Shown piece after piece: positions 20,470 to 33,100 of a stretch of 64,000 nt of DNA. A program made the translations under genes and the position numbers. The notes under the pieces are model-generated. The model did not search any database. It saw only the letters and a list, made by a program, of their open reading frames with translations, and was not told the origin of the DNA. The DNA comes from Ahaetulla prasina (lineage: Eukaryota > Chordata > Lepidosauria > Squamata > Colubridae), in contig NC_080543.1 of the NCBI RefSeq assembly GCF_028640845.1, forward strand, positions 98,879,825 through 98,943,824, written 5' to 3'. The stretch's first letter is position 1, and each line of letters opens with the position of its first letter.

Positions 20470-20770
20470 TACAAAATCAGTAAAGACCTCATATCTTCTA
20501 TTTTAAAATGCAAGTTGGGATGGAGCATTTGAACAATGGTGGAAGCATCACAGAAAATGTTTGCTTTAAAGGTTTTGCTAAAATCTGAGTGAGGGACATG
20601 AAGAAGAGCTAGGGAAGAATAAAGGTCATTCCCATCCAATTATCAGTTGTGCTAAGATACATGACCAGAACTTATGCCCTGGTCACTTAGAAAGCTGTCT
20701 TTTGGATTCTCCTGCAATTCACAGTACCTTGTTGTTATGGAGAATTTTAAAAGGTGTCATCTTTCTAGAT
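20470..20770. other. Intergenic, nothing recognised
   Basis: Non-coding; may include more of the inverted LINE 3' UTR, which I could not delimit. Confidence 0.4.
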
Positions 20771-20773
20771 ACT

Positions 20774-20894
20774 CTATATTAGTGTTTCTTAACCTCAGTA
20801 ACTTAGATATGTAGACTTCAATTTCCAGAATTCCCTTGGCAGGCTGGAGAATTTTGAAAATTGAAGTTCACTTGTCTTAAAATTGCTGAGGTTG
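20774..20894. mobile_element. hAT-like MITE (family A), incomplete
   Basis: AGTGTTTCTTAACCTCAGTA at the left and TCTTAAAATTGCTGAGGTTG at the right are inverted arms around the family core TTCAATTTCCAGAATTC. The last bases of the right end are missing or diverged and no target duplication was found. Confidence 0.7.
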
Positions 20895-21304
20895 TTGTAT
20901 ATGCCAATTTTTCAGCAAAAATACTACAGTTTTTGTGTTCAATTTCTTCTAACATCATTGAACAGGATGGTTGTCATGTGGTGCTATGAAACAATATCAG
21001 CTTATTTCTTGTTCAGTGGACATCTTCATTTTCCCCCTTCTGACTTTTAACTGTTACCAGAATAGAAAAAAATGTATAGTACCAATGTTTTTTATAAGAT
21101 GACTTTTGAGCTACTGCCATTCTTCTTCAATACTCTACATTGTATACTTAAGGTTATTTTTAAATAAAAGCTGTGATACTACATTTTTCACCAACTTTAT
21201 GCTTCTAAGCCTAATTGTCACCTCTTCCCCCACCCTACATACACACAAGTACAAAGGGATGAGCAGATGATGAAATACTATCTTTTTTATTAGTTATTTT
21301 TGGT
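20895..21304. other. Intergenic, nothing recognised
   Basis: AT-rich non-coding sequence. Confidence 0.45.
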
Positions 21305-21549
21305 TTGATTGCTTTGGTGATTAAGGCACCAGGCTAGAATCTGGGAGAACTTGGATGCTAATTACATGTTACATATAAAAGCCAGCAGGGTGAATTTAGG
21401 CCAGTTACCCTCTCTCAGTCCAACTCACCTCACAGGGTTGTTGGGGGGGGGGAAGGAGGAGGAAGGAGTATTAGATGTGTTCACCACCTTGAGTTACTTA
21501 TAAAGTAATAATGGTCAGATATAAATAAATGAATAAAACAAAAAAAGAA
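21305..21549 (+). mobile_element. tRNA-derived SINE (Sauria-like)
   Basis: Head TTGGTGATTAAGGCACCAGG followed by CTAGAATCTGGGAGA corresponds to the tRNA-like promoter region. The body contains AGGCCAGTTACCCTCTCTCA and CTCACCTCACAGGGTTGTTG, and the tail ends ATATAAATAAATGAATAAAA. This layout matches the common squamate SINE. Confidence 0.8.
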
Positions 21550-22569
21550 ATGCCAATCTTCTATGAAGCATTTAATTGTAGCTATCAACTCAATACAAAT
21601 AGATTTATTTTCATAAGGCATGCAAAGTGGTAACAACATAATCACAAGAAAGGGACCTAAAAGAAATGCATGATCAGAAATATCAATGTTCAGAAATATA
21701 AATTATATTATTGTTTCCAAGGCTGCTCATTTAACCTAATCATATAGAAAATTGAGTTCCCAGTGAATCTCTACCAGGATAGGATCAGCAAAAAAAAAAG
21801 TTAAAGAATTTGCAAAAGCCTAGCTTAAAGAAGAATCAGGCCTTGGTGATTCTGAATGCTAAATTCAGATCATGCTTGTTATTAAAGTTCTGTCTCTGGG
21901 TTTTATTCATAGGAGTGATGGCAAGTTTGGCAAGCTTCACAATGACTCAGAGAAACTGCCTATTGATGAAACATTCAGAATCAATTTCCCTGCCACTCCT
22001 TCATTGAAGGGCTTTAGAGAGACTGAATGGATATTTATGTGAGATATTTTCGTTTCAAGATTTTTATACCGAAAATGAGGCGGCCTAGATAAGAAGACGT
22101 TAAGTTAAAACCTTGTGTCTGCATGCAATTCTCAAATTCTTTTTTTTTTCCTAGATTCTGAAACACCATCCAGCTTCAGTAGTTAAAAATCATAGTTTCT
22201 GGAAAAAGAAGTTTCCAGAAGTTTTGAAACAAAAAACACACAAAGCTGGCTCTTTGTGGTTCAATACTGTTTATTTTCAAATGAAAGAATAGTTTTTTTC
22301 TCTTTTCATTACCCTAGTCATTGTAGTTCTCTGTCTTCTACAAAACATTAAATGTAAATTGAATTTTTCCTATCCAAGTTTGTTTTCAGTTCTAAAATTC
22401 TGTCTTGAGATACTGAAAGGACTCTGCATTTTTCAGCTATAAACCCTTCTAAAGTACCATATGAATGTTTAGGATGTTTCATATAGGAGGCCCTTTCCAA
22501 ATCTGAATGTGCTGGTAATGCAGTACCTAAAACCTGTTCCTAGTATGGCATTCATAGAACAACATAGCA
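21550..22569. other. Intergenic, nothing recognised
   Basis: AT-rich; the open frames present are short and without motifs. Confidence 0.45.
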
Positions 22570-22577
22570 TCCTGGAG

Positions 22578-22768
22578 CAGTGGTGGGTTGCCCCCGGTTC
22601 AGACCGGTTCTAAAGAACCAGTAGTAAAACCGGTGGGAGGCTCTGCCCACTGACCCAAACATTATCAAAAGTGATCTGCACATGTGCAGAAGCTTCTGCA
22701 CCTGTGCAGAAGAGTGCGCGCACGGGCACGATACGAACCGGTAAAAAGGTAAGTAGAACGTACCCCTG
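22578..22768. mobile_element. hAT-like MITE (family B, short)
   Basis: 191 bp from CAGTGGTGGGTTGCCCCC to GTACCCCTG. Flanks TCCTGGAG (22,570-22,577) and CCCTGGGG (22,769-22,776) match at six of eight bases. It contains ACCGGTTC motifs and an internal near-palindrome around GCAGAAGCTTCTGC. Confidence 0.65.
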
Positions 22769-22792
22769 CCCTGGGGGGAAAAAACTGTTCTA

Positions 22793-23172
22793 CAGGTAGG
22801 CCTCAATTTACAACCATTTAAAGTTATAATTACATTGACAATCAATCCTTCCACTTACAATTGTAGCTGCATTTTCCCCATAGTCACATGATCAAAATTA
22901 AGTGATTGACAACTAGCATGCATTTACAATAGTTGCAGCGTCCCAGAGTCATGTGATTCCCGCTTGCACCCTTCCCAGTCAGCTTCTGACAAGCAGTCAA
23001 TGGGGGAAACCGGATTTGCTTAATGACCTCATGATTCACTTAACAATTGCAGCGATTTACTGAACAACTGTGGGGAAAAAAGTAATAAACTCAAGCATGA
23101 CTCACCTAACAATACCTTGCTTAGCAAAAGAAATTCTGGTGCCAAATGTAGACATAAGTTGAGGACTATCTG
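22793..23172. mobile_element. MITE with CAGGTAG/CTATCTG inverted ends
   Basis: 380 bp with left end CAGGTAGGCCTCAATTTACA and right end, reverse-complemented, CAGATAGTCCTCAACTTATG. It is flanked by TA on each side. Internal GTCATGTGAT and CTTAACAATTGCAGCGATTT segments belong to a common reptile MITE. Superfamily is uncertain; TA flanks would suit a Tc1/mariner-like source. Confidence 0.7.
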
Positions 23173-23174
23173 TA

Positions 23175-24398
23175 TTCTGGTCAGTTCCATTGAATTCTAT
23201 TTTCCCCTGTGTATTATATTGTTGTAAATCTTAATTCATTATATTGTTTTGATACAATGATATTTGTACAATCTTAATTAAACTTATTGACAGTCTATTG
23301 TTTACATTAGTTGGAGTATTAGAAATAAAGAAAATAGAACTTTTGCACCAAGGTCAATTACAATTTAGGTTATCAATATTATACAAATAACATTATTTGT
23401 TATTCTTGTTCATATCATGTTCCACTGAATTCTGATTAACTGATCAACCCTGTTAAAAGTAAAATTGTTGAGCTTTTCCTACCAGCTGTGCAACCTATTT
23501 TTTTCTGAGGTTGTTTTGTTTTTGTTTTTGTTTTGTTTTCTTTTGGGTTGTTTTTTTTAAAGATATCGATGGAAAGAAAGATATTTTAATGGTTATAAAG
23601 GAAGGGGTAGAGAAATAAATATAAAAGAGAAGAGAAGTTGTTGCAGGCAGGCAGAGATGAAGAGGAATAGAAGAAAGATACAGTTCTGAGGAGTTGAAGA
23701 CTAGGACTAACACGCTGGGATAATGAATTGTGACAAGTGAACTTGTAGATATGATCTGAGCCTGAAAGGGAAGCAATGAAACAGTGTGTTTGTCCGCACA
23801 AAACAGTGAAAATTGAGACAGGTTTTTCATGAACCTTAAGAAAGAGTTGCCTAACAGACTTTCCAAGGTAAATGAAGCTTTCACTAAAGCTGTCTTTCAC
23901 CAACTTTTCTTTTCTTTTCTTGGTCCTCTTGTTCACACAACACTCATTATGCACTGAGACTCCCCAGATCATAGGGAAGGGAGCTGATGTTTTGATTCCT
24001 TCTCTATCCCCCGTCCCATTTCAGTTTGATCTTTATGTACCTATAAAATTGAGCCTCCTAATGAGTGGACAAAACAAAAGGTGGAAAATATAATTGTTCT
24101 GTGTTTTGCAATGTCCTGAGGAAACAAATAATGAACATAATTGAAAGCATGACAGAAAAGATGGAAGGTCAGATCATTTTTGCTTAGTTCTTTCGTTTTG
24201 CTTCTTTTCAGAACTATCACAGAAAAAAAGAAAGAATGCTCCCTCCCCCAAATGTTTCAAATGCTTTTTAGGGAGTGTTCAGTGAGGTTTTATTCCCTGT
24301 AAGGTGCCTCAGACAACAAATATATAAATGCTTTCATTTTGGAGGGGGAAATTATTCTTTATGGTTGCTTTCTGTTACAATTTGTAGCAGTGCTGGGT
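23175..24398. other. Intergenic, nothing recognised
   Basis: Non-coding, AT-rich. An open minus-strand frame at 23.5-23.9 kb is low-complexity and not supported as a gene. Confidence 0.45.
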
Positions 24399-24403
24399 CT
24401 GGA

Positions 24404-25088
24404 TGTTGTGGCCCACCAGCTGCCAGTGGAACAGGCAGCAGACTCGGATGATGAGGAGGTTGGGGAAGAATGTGGGCCAGTTCTGGAACCTGGGGAAGGC
24501 TCTGATGAATGCTCAGCATCAGACACACAGAGAGAGAGAGAGAGCCAGGGCTGTCCAGCATTTCCCAGCCAGGAAGCTGGAAGCTGCCTTTGGAGTCAGA
24601 GATGAGTGAGGAGGAGGAACAGTTGGAACCTGTTCCAGATGCGCATAAGCGCAGAGAAGATAGAAGAGGTGAACAACGGAGGATAATGAGCCCGAGCCAG
24701 CTCAGGAAGCAAAACAAACATGGACACTGACTAGCCCCACCCTGGCTGGGGAATAAACAGAAGGAAAGGGAAATGGTTTGGTTGTTGCAGACAACCATTT
24801 GCATTTCTGGAAAGTTTACTGCTTGTGTGTTTCGTGCAACAAAGACTGCCTTGCCAGAACTGAGTTTTGTCTATTTCTCTGTTTGAACTGACTTAATTTG
24901 CAGCCTTCTTTGCAGTCTTACATTTATGATAACAAGCTGATAAGGACTATTGTTTCAGTTAACTTCTTGCAGGATTCTTGCCTGGACTTTCTGTCAGTGA
25001 ATGCAGTTAATTTCCAATGTGTAAATAAAGAGGGGGGCTTCTTTGCAGGGAGTCTGTTTCTTGCTTATGCGAAGGCTGGGTCAGAACA
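24404..25088 (+). repeat. Probable solo LTR
   Basis: About 685 bp with inverted ends TGTTGTGGCCCACC and GGCTGGGTCAGAACA (the complement of the latter is TGTTCTGACCCAGCC). It is GC-richer than its surroundings, has a (GA)n patch, GGGAATAAACAG and GTAAATAAAGAG polyadenylation-like signals, and no coding core. Flanks CTGGA and CTAGG are only a partial match, so the 5-bp duplication is doubtful. Confidence 0.55.
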
Positions 25089-25093
25089 CTAGG

Positions 25094-28000
25094 AGAGACA
25101 CAGAAAAAGAAAAAGGATTGGACCATTACCAAATAAGTTTTCATTTCAAAAAGAGTTTGGGCAATGCCAAGTGAGCTTCAACTGTCTGATTCCTACAAAA
25201 CCCAGCATTCTTTTATGCTGCTTTATCAAATTAGCCTGAGAAAATTATTGAACAGAAGAAGTATTTCTTCTTTCAGATTAGTCATCCCAGTTCACTCAAG
25301 TAACCTGAGCAGAACAAAACCCATCTACTTCTTTTGTTTCTCTTAATTGATTATTTTGCTGCTTCGCAAGACCAAATAAACATTTCTAGGTGAGTTTCTT
25401 GAAACTAACCCCAAAAGCATCAGCAAAAGGGCTATCAAAATCAAAATCTTAAAATCTCACTTTTTTTTCTCTTTTTTTCTTCTTCTCTGTATTAGTACTC
25501 TGTTAACTACTAAATTTACTTTGCTGTAGCTTTTGCTGTTTTCATATTGGCGGAGGGAAGGTGTCTTTAGTTTAATATTTAAGTATGGTCAGGATTGATT
25601 GGGGAGTGAGCTGATTGAAATAACAATAGACAAAGCTTATGTTATGAATGATGAGCATTGACCTCAGACAGAATTGGGAAGATCATTAAAGATAAAATAC
25701 TTTATCCCATATTCATAGTTTTGCAAGGCAATAGTAGCCAGAAAATGCACCTGCCACAACTTAAACCTCTAAATAGTAACAATCCTTGGCTCCATTTGTT
25801 GGAAAGATATAGAGATATAGGTGTATTAGAGCTTATTGCAGTATTGCATAGCCAGAACAATAATACAACAAAATCGCTACTTTTTCCTCCCTTAACTGTC
25901 TCTTATTGACTACCCTATTGTAACCAATTAGGTCTAGGCAAGATGTTTTCATAAAGGTCAGTCCAAGCCCATTTCATCTGCAGCTCCTTCCTTCCAGCTG
26001 GGTGACCTTGAGGCAGCGTCTTGAAGAGGTGTAGCACTTACTTTCATTTTCCCAAGCATTCTCCCTTCCCACAGAAATTAATTCTGAAATATGCCTCTGC
26101 TTCATGAACCCCAGATTATGAGGGGGGAAAACATAACCAAAAGAGCCATCTAAATATCATCCTTAGTTAACAATCCATATACCAACTGATCACTATCAGA
26201 AAACACTGACTATAGATCATATAAAAAGTATCTGCCACCATCATATACTAGATATTGCATTTGAATCAAGATGGGAGCAAACTTGGATTTCATCCTCCTT
26301 TCTCTGTTTTATCTGACAATATTATCCACAGCTGACATTAGATCAGCAGCCTCCCAGCTGATATATTAGATATTCCTTGCCTTATGGCTGCCCAGGATTT
26401 TGGCTCTTCAGTCCATAGAACTCAGTAGAAGATACAGAGAAGAACATAATTTATAAGTCTAAGAGAATAGCCTGAGTCAAACACTACCAAATGAAAAGTG
26501 ATTCACTAACTGCAAGGCAGTCTTTGCCTTCAAAAACTGATTGCTCTCATGTTTCGATTTATTGGGAGGATTTTTTTAAAAAAAATAAAATAAAACAAAT
26601 TTCCATAGGGAGAAGGGTGGGGAAATGATTTGTAAGAATTTAATATGAGACTGGGACCACAATTCTTCCCCATTCGCAATCCCAATGTGTTTTATCTATG
26701 CCCTTTAGATATATTTATTTCCATAAGAAAGTAGAGTTTATGCTGATGGAAGCTAAGGCAGCATTTTAAAAATAAAGATGAAACTTTATTAAAATTCCAA
26801 AGGAAAGCAAGCAGTGATGATTTGGGAAGTTTTATTTACTTATTGGGCAACTCCTGCTAAAAACATTTAGGCCCTCTATGTATTTAAAAAGTAATAAATA
26901 GCTATTGTGCTTACTTCATAAACTTGTCAGGGTGTCTTCATTTTATTTTCCTGAACAAACTGAATTTCTGTAGTGTTCATCCCCAGCCAGTTAATAAATA
27001 CATCACCCTAAAAAGTGCTGTGGTATTAAATTTACAGCAGATAAAATATGGATGAAGTTGCTTTGCTTCAGGTACGTCAAGTGTGATTTAATATCTCTCA
27101 CTACCCTTATGAGGAGTAAAATATTACTCGCCTGCTCCAGCAGCAAGAGAGTGACCTTTGCTCCCAAGTAGCAGCCACTCAGCAAACAGTACCAAATGAA
27201 GAAGTAGAATAACATATAGATTTGCCATAAGAAAAAATTGATCTCAATCCATATATCAAATCTGCTGATGAAAACTCTGCACGGGAAACAGGAAAACCTG
27301 ATCGTCTTAAATATGGGGTTGCAAAAACTCAAGAGAGAACGATACAGCTTCTGCCTGATATTTGAGAATAAGAGGGAAATAAATAGATTTTTGGCCAAGA
27401 AGGTCTCCTGTGCCTGTTCAGTAGGGATACATTCATCCATCCAGTCACCATTGCTAAGATTAGCAATGAATTGTTTATTTCATTTCTAACAGCTGAAGCA
27501 ATATAAATGTGTGATAGAAATCTTCATGGCAATGTTTTATATTTGGTGATGTTCCTATAGGGAATTTCTGAATTATCCAGCTTAATTTTTGTGACAAAAT
27601 ACCCCAAATCTATCCAGATATCGAAAGGTGACATTTTTTTCCCCCAAGAGGAATTGTTTGTAAGCAAAGAAAATACGTTCCAATGATTTACATTTTGCTT
27701 TCAAAAATTGTGGGCAAGTGAAAGCATACTGCTCTGCATTTCAAAGAAAAATGGGAATGAAAATTTTTTGACAACAAAGACAAAAAAATGAAACAGACAA
27801 ATCCTACAGCTGAGCACTTTTAACCTAGTGGCATCGATTAACGAAGCCGCTACTGTATTTATAATAAGCACTGAAGAGGTAACCTTTCGGAGGCAGGAGC
27901 AAAAAAACCCACCTTTTTCTTTTCTTTGAATTAGAATGTATTAGATGAAACAATGACAGATTCTGGGATACAATTCAGCTATCGGTTTAAGTGATATAAA

Positions 28001-28855
28001 TGAGGATCCACCCAAATGAAACAATGGAAAAATGCACACACATATCCTTTAGGTTTCAAATGTGAAGATAGGATGCTCATCTTTTTAAATATCCTTTAAT
28101 GACATTTTAAAGACATGGTTTTCATGTATATTTCCAGGCCTGAAGCCTTGGTCTTGTGAAAAACACTTAGAGAAGATCTTAGAAGTTTATTGTCAACATG
28201 AACCTAACCTGCTACAACTAATTAACTAGCTTGTTTTAACTTCTTTTGAAATACTTTTTAACAATTTGTAAATTAGCTCAAAGTCACTGGGAATCAGACA
28301 GCTTATGAACTTAATAAATTATTATTATTATTATTAACCTGATTTTCAGGTGAGGCCATCTGCTTATAAGTCTTAAATGTTAAATATGAGCTTGAATTGA
28401 TGATAAATGATACAATCTAATGGCCTAAATCTTTGTACCTAATTTCTTCCACACGCATTGGCTTTCAACAAATATAAATCCTAGCCACAATGGCTCAAGA
28501 AATTCAATTCATATCTAATGAATGTATGGAGAACACTGCTTCATACCAACATACTAATATACTATTAATATTATATGGTGCTAATAATATTAATAAGTAT
28601 GGATTATTTTTATGTTTATAAGAATCTCCTCTTATAAATCTGTTTATAGGAGTCTCTTTACCCCTCCTTTTGGTGGATGGTACCATAGGAGTGAATTTAG
28701 GCAGAAGAGCAGTAGAGTTCTCATGACATGAGAATTCTGGAATGATCTTTGGAATAGCCTTTGAATAATCTTTAGAAATAGCCTTCAGAACAAATATAAC
28801 TACCTTTTCTCTAAGTCTCTTTATCTGTAATTCTGTTAACTGGGGGTATACAATA
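25094..28855. other. Intergenic; no gene supported
   Basis: 3.8 kb of mainly AT-rich unique sequence. A 145-codon minus-strand frame at 27,003-27,440 is hydrophobic but shows no family motif, splice context or repeat similarity I can name. A short (ATT)n run lies at 28,319-28,336. The part around 27,780-27,900 has higher complexity. Confidence 0.4.
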
Positions 28856-28857
28856 AG

Positions 28858-29523
28858 ATACTTCCAAAAACCACACTACTAACCAGAGCATATAAAACAT
28901 TTTCTAGACCAATTCTAGAATACAGCTCGCCAGTTTGGAACCTCACCACATTTCTGACATCAATACAATTGAACGTGTCCAGAAATATTTTACAAGAAGA
29001 GTTCTCCATTCCTCTGAAAACAATAAAATACCCTATCCCACCAGACTTGACATCCTAGGCTTAGAAAACTTGGAACTCCGTCGCCTTCGACAAGACCTAA
29101 GTTTAACTCATAGAATCATCTATTGTAATGTCCTTCCTGTTAAAGACTACTTCAGCTTTAATTGCAATAATACTAGAGCAACTAATAGATTTAAACTTAA
29201 TGTCAACCGCTTTAATCTAGATTGCAGAAAATATGACTTCTGTAACAGAATCATCAGTGCTTGGAATACTTTACCTGACTCTGTGGTCTCTTCCCATAAT
29301 CCTAAAAGTTTTATCCAAAAACTTTCTACTATTGACCTCACCCCATTCCTAAGAGGACCATAAGGGGCGTGCATAAGCGCACAAACGTGCCTACCGTTCC
29401 TGTCCTATTGTTTTTTCTTTTCTCCTTCCTATATATATGCTTATACCTCCTTATATTTACCCATATATGTGTTTATTTACTATATAATCTTTTTGTATGA
29501 CACCTACATATATTGTTGTGACT
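28858..29523 (+). mobile_element. CR1/L2/Rex-like LINE, 3' fragment
   Basis: Plus-strand copy of the family at 0.6-2.7 kb. It begins inside the C-terminal coding region (CACACTACTAACCAGAGCAT) and continues through the 3' UTR (GGGGCGTGCATAAGCGCACA, TGCCTACCGTTCCTGTCCTA) to TTGTTGTGACT, directly followed by (AAAG)n. It shares long near-identical runs with the first copy. Confidence 0.9.
28935..29363 (+). pseudogene. LINE ORF C-terminal fragment
   Basis: 142 codons: HISDINTIERVQKYFTRRVL, TRLDILGLENLELRRLRQDL, SLTHRIIYCNVLPVKDYFSF, YDFCNRIISAWNTLPDSVVS and the ending LTPFLRGP. It is uninterrupted and is the post-RT C-terminus of the ORF. The RT itself is missing through 5' truncation. Confidence 0.88.
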
Positions 29524-29524
29524 A

Positions 29525-29576
<52 letters not shown>

Positions 29577-29577
29577 A
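29524..29577. repeat. (AAAG)n microsatellite at a LINE 3' end
   Basis: About 13 AAAG units starting where the LINE tail should be A-rich. Confidence 0.97.
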
Positions 29578-29580
29578 ATA

Positions 29581-32115
29581 CGGCAAGGCTTTTTTTCCTG
29601 AAAATTATTATTAAGTCACCAAACTATAATGTTCCAGTTGATTGTCATTTCCTCCAAAGCTTTTTGCAATGGTTAGTAGTTAAAATCCAGCAAAAGAATA
29701 CTTTCCCAAATGAGCCCGCCTAAAATTTATGCTGTTTTATTCACAGTTATTCTAAAAATGGATATATTTAGTCAGCTGTCAAAGTGTATAATTTTTATTA
29801 TGTTTCACATCTATTAGGCAGGGAAAACTACAGAAAACAAATAGTCAGATATTCATCAACATGATACATAAAATCCAGAATGCCACAATCTGGCATAATT
29901 ATTATAAAAAGCATGATTATCGCCCTTAAAAAGAACCATTTAAAGCTTAGCAAGGGTACACTGAAGTCATGTGATTTTTCTAAGAAAAGTCAGTGGTTTG
30001 TAAATATCCCTTCTGCTCTCCCAAATCTCTTACATTTGCAAGAGAATTAGGATATAGAAAATCTCCTAGTTTTTTTCAAGTGTAGCAGATACAATCAGGA
30101 AATAGAAAAATTCTTTATGGAAAAGATCTGTAACCTTTTCTAACACATGGGTACAATATCTGCATCCTTATCCTGTTTTATAGCATTATACTTATGGAAT
30201 ATATTGCCCATTCCCACAGAATATTACATGATATCTATGTTTGAAGTAGATTTTATTTTATTTTGAATTTTGATTTTCATTTATCTGAAAAACACATGGA
30301 ACAAAAGAAAAGGAACTCACTAAAGTCTTTTACGAAGAGCAAATATATATAAAAGAATGGAAAGCACTCTTCCCAGGTGTAAAAAATATGGAATTCCAAT
30401 AATTATCTCTAGTTATACTCATATCCTTGTTTGGTTTGGCTTTTGGATACTGATTGTAGGCTGAGGTTCAGAAGAAAGTTACAGTACAGAAGCTCCACAA
30501 TGCTCTTCCAAAAATGAAGGATTGTTATAAAGCCCATGTTAGCATGTCAGTCATCTCCAGCTGCCAAAAGTTGATATGAAAACCTATCATCCGAACTATC
30601 CATGCGATGGCTGTCCCACAGACATTAATGATATCCTTGGTCTTTTGAAATCAATATTGAGTAGCATACTGCTATGTAAGTACAAGTAGAACCAACCACC
30701 TAGCACCCATGTTCTATTGTTGTACATGATCTCATTCTAAATCCTAAACTGATACCCCTTCTATGCTGTATTTTCTAACTTTCAGTGTAATTTAAGACAT
30801 TATTCTCATCCTCCAAGATGTTGGAGAACAGAATATTTCTTTTCTTCCATTCTCCCGTAAGAATCCTATATATCCTTTTCTCCAATATTTTCTTCTCAAG
30901 GCTAAAAAGACTGTTTTGTTAAATTCTCCTCACAGGACTTAATTTTTTCTATTTTGTTAATCTTCCCTATTGCTCTTCTTTGAACCCATTTGTTTAACTC
31001 TTCCCTATCTTCTTCCATACAGCTATACAAAACTTCACTATTTTTTCATTTCAACATTGATATTCAGTCAATGTATACTGTAGATATAACTATGATACAG
31101 TATGGATTTCATAGTCTTGGTTTCCCAAATGTAAGAAAGATAACAATGCTTGATGGAAGTGTAAATCCTTGTAACCAGTTCTTTCTGATTCTAAATTTTG
31201 TAGAAATGTGATGCTAGCGTTGGCATGATTATATCTAATACTTTTGATGATGTATTTAAAATCATCAAAATATTCCTAAAATTTATGAAAAAATATTTAT
31301 GAAGAAATATTCACAGCTACTTTCTGGGTGATAATATCTAGACAATTTAGTGAGATCCAACACAGCTTGCTATTTTGAAAAGGCTTTCCATCTATCACTT
31401 TCAATCTCTCTCTTCTCTTTCAAAGCACTCTAATAAAGATAGCAAAGGCAAGTAAGGCAACTATTTTGGGACTTGCAACCATGATGTCCCACCAGACTGC
31501 TCTTTCTACCTATTCATTGTTCCATGGCGTCAACTTACTTGATCATGTGAGGTACGGTTACCCTATCTGGACTCAAAACTTCAGATGCTTCAGTTTTCTG
31601 TGTCCCCTTGATCCTATATCTTGTCTTCAACTGAATTTTTTTTCAACCCACACAATCTAGGCAGGGACAGATCATCAATAGGAATGTAAGCTGAAGAATG
31701 GTGAAGGAAGGAAGGACTTAGGAAGGGAAAATAACTACTGCTAATTTCTTCTCTTCCAGTCTCTAGTCAGCAACTTATTGTCTGAGCAGCACAACAGAAT
31801 GTGCAGGAAATGGAGACCAAAGAGGTACTTCTGGCTATTCTCTTCCTCTTCTCCCTCCTCTCCTCCTGTGTTCTAGTGAAAAGTAAAGAACAGGAAATAG
31901 GATGGAGTATCTGGGCTGCTATTAAGTGAAGACAGAAAGATACAAAAACATTAATTCATTTTCACCAGATAGTGGACATCTTGATTTTGACAAGCCTAAG
32001 AGAAAGAACTATTTACTGGAAAGGAAATTCTGGCAGGGCATTGAGAGACGACTATGAAAAAAAAGAGAACAATGTGAATACAGTACAATTAGCCAGAACG
32101 CAGGTAAGAACTTAA
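29581..32115. other. Intergenic, nothing recognised
   Basis: AT-rich non-coding sequence of 2.5 kb. No gene or repeat identified. Confidence 0.45.
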
Positions 32116-32117
32116 AT

Positions 32118-32205
32118 TTCTTCAGGTGTTTTAAACTTCATCTCCCACAATTCCTGTTCCTGGGGCTGACAAAAATTGAAATCCAAGCTATCTGGCAGCA
32201 GGACC
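32118..32205. mobile_element. hAT-like MITE (family A) remnant
   Basis: TTAAACTTCATCTCCCACAATTCC and, further on, AATTGAAATCCAAG resemble the arms and core of the family at 50.8 and 57.2 kb. Ends are not preserved. Confidence 0.4.
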
Positions 32206-32218
32206 CAAACTCTTTCAG

Positions 32219-32420
32219 CTTTACATTAATGACCTATGCGATCATATAAAAAGCAACTGCATCCTCTTCGCTGATGATGTAAAATTATTCAACACCACTG
32301 ACAATGCCACTACCCTACAAAGCAACTTTGACCATGTGTCCAAATGGTCGCAGAATTGGCAACTCCAAATCTCAACTAATAAATGCTCTGTCCTACACAT
32401 TGGCAATAAAAATCAGAACA
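32219..32420 (+). pseudogene. LINE RT fragment with intact FADD box
   Basis: Translates as LYINDLCDHIKSNCILFADD, followed by VKLFNTTDN and WSQNWQLQISTNKC, so both catalytic aspartates of the active-site box are kept. Stops and shifts follow within about 60 codons. This copy shows what the FADV site near 1.56 kb has lost. Confidence 0.85.
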
Positions 32421-32654
32421 CCAAACACAAGTTGGTATTGATGACCCCCACTCTGTCAAGGATCTAGGAGTACTCATCTCTAACAATCTAAGCCCCAGAG
32501 CCCACTGTAACAGCATTGCCAAAAAGGCATTAAGATTGCAAAGCTTTTTCTCCGGTAACATTGTATTGCTAACTAGGGCATACAAATTTTTGCCAGACCA
32601 ATTCTTGAATACAGCTCATCTGCCTGGAAGCCACACTGTATATCAGACATTAAT

Positions 32655-33065
32655 ATGATTGAGCAGGTCCAGAAGTACTTCACAAGCAGAGTACTCCATT
32701 CTTCTACTCACAATAGAATTCCCTATGCCACCAGACTTGAAATTGTGGGCTTGGACAACCTGGAACTGCGCCACCTGCAGTATGATCTAAGCACAGTACA
32801 CAAAATTATATGCTACAATGTCTTACCTGTCAACAACTTCTTCAGCTTCAGCCTCAATAATACACAGGCAAACAATCAATACAAACTCAAGGTAAACCGC
32901 TCCAAACTCGATTGCAGAAAATACAAGTTCAGCAACAGAATGGTCAACACCTGGACTGCTCTACCTGAGTCCATTGTTACATCCTCTAACCCTCATAGCT
33001 TCAACCTTAAACTGTCTACCGTGGATCTCACCCCATTCCAAAGAGGTCTATGTTTTGTTTGCTAA
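32655..33065 (+). pseudogene. LINE ORF C-terminal fragment (second subfamily)
   Basis: 136 codons: IEQVQKYFTSRVLHSSTHNR, TRLEIVGLDNLELRHLQYDL, STVHKIICYNVLPVNNFFSF, LDCRKYKFSNRMVNTWTALP, ending near STVDLTPFQRG. It aligns along its whole length with the fragment at 28,935-29,363, at roughly two thirds identity by eye. Confidence 0.85.
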
Positions 33066-33100
33066 CTTCAAGAGGTAGATGTCATATTTAGCTTAGGTTT

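Larger units (their letters stand above)
32219..33100 (+). mobile_element. CR1/L2/Rex-like LINE, 3' half (second subfamily)
   Basis: Starts at TTACATTAATGACCTATGCG inside RT and runs to about 33,100. It is homologous to the 0.6-2.7 kb copy at the protein level but diverged in nucleotides and with a different 3' UTR (no GGGGCGTGCATAAG block). It lacks an obvious microsatellite tail. Confidence 0.82.

Noticed and set aside
24339..24804. Overlapping open frames on both strands
   Set aside because: They lie in the probable solo LTR and its (GA)n patch; the peptides are low-complexity and lack motifs.
27003..27440. 145-codon open minus-strand frame, hydrophobic
   Set aside because: No family motif, no start context, AT-rich composition; a chance frame is the simplest explanation.
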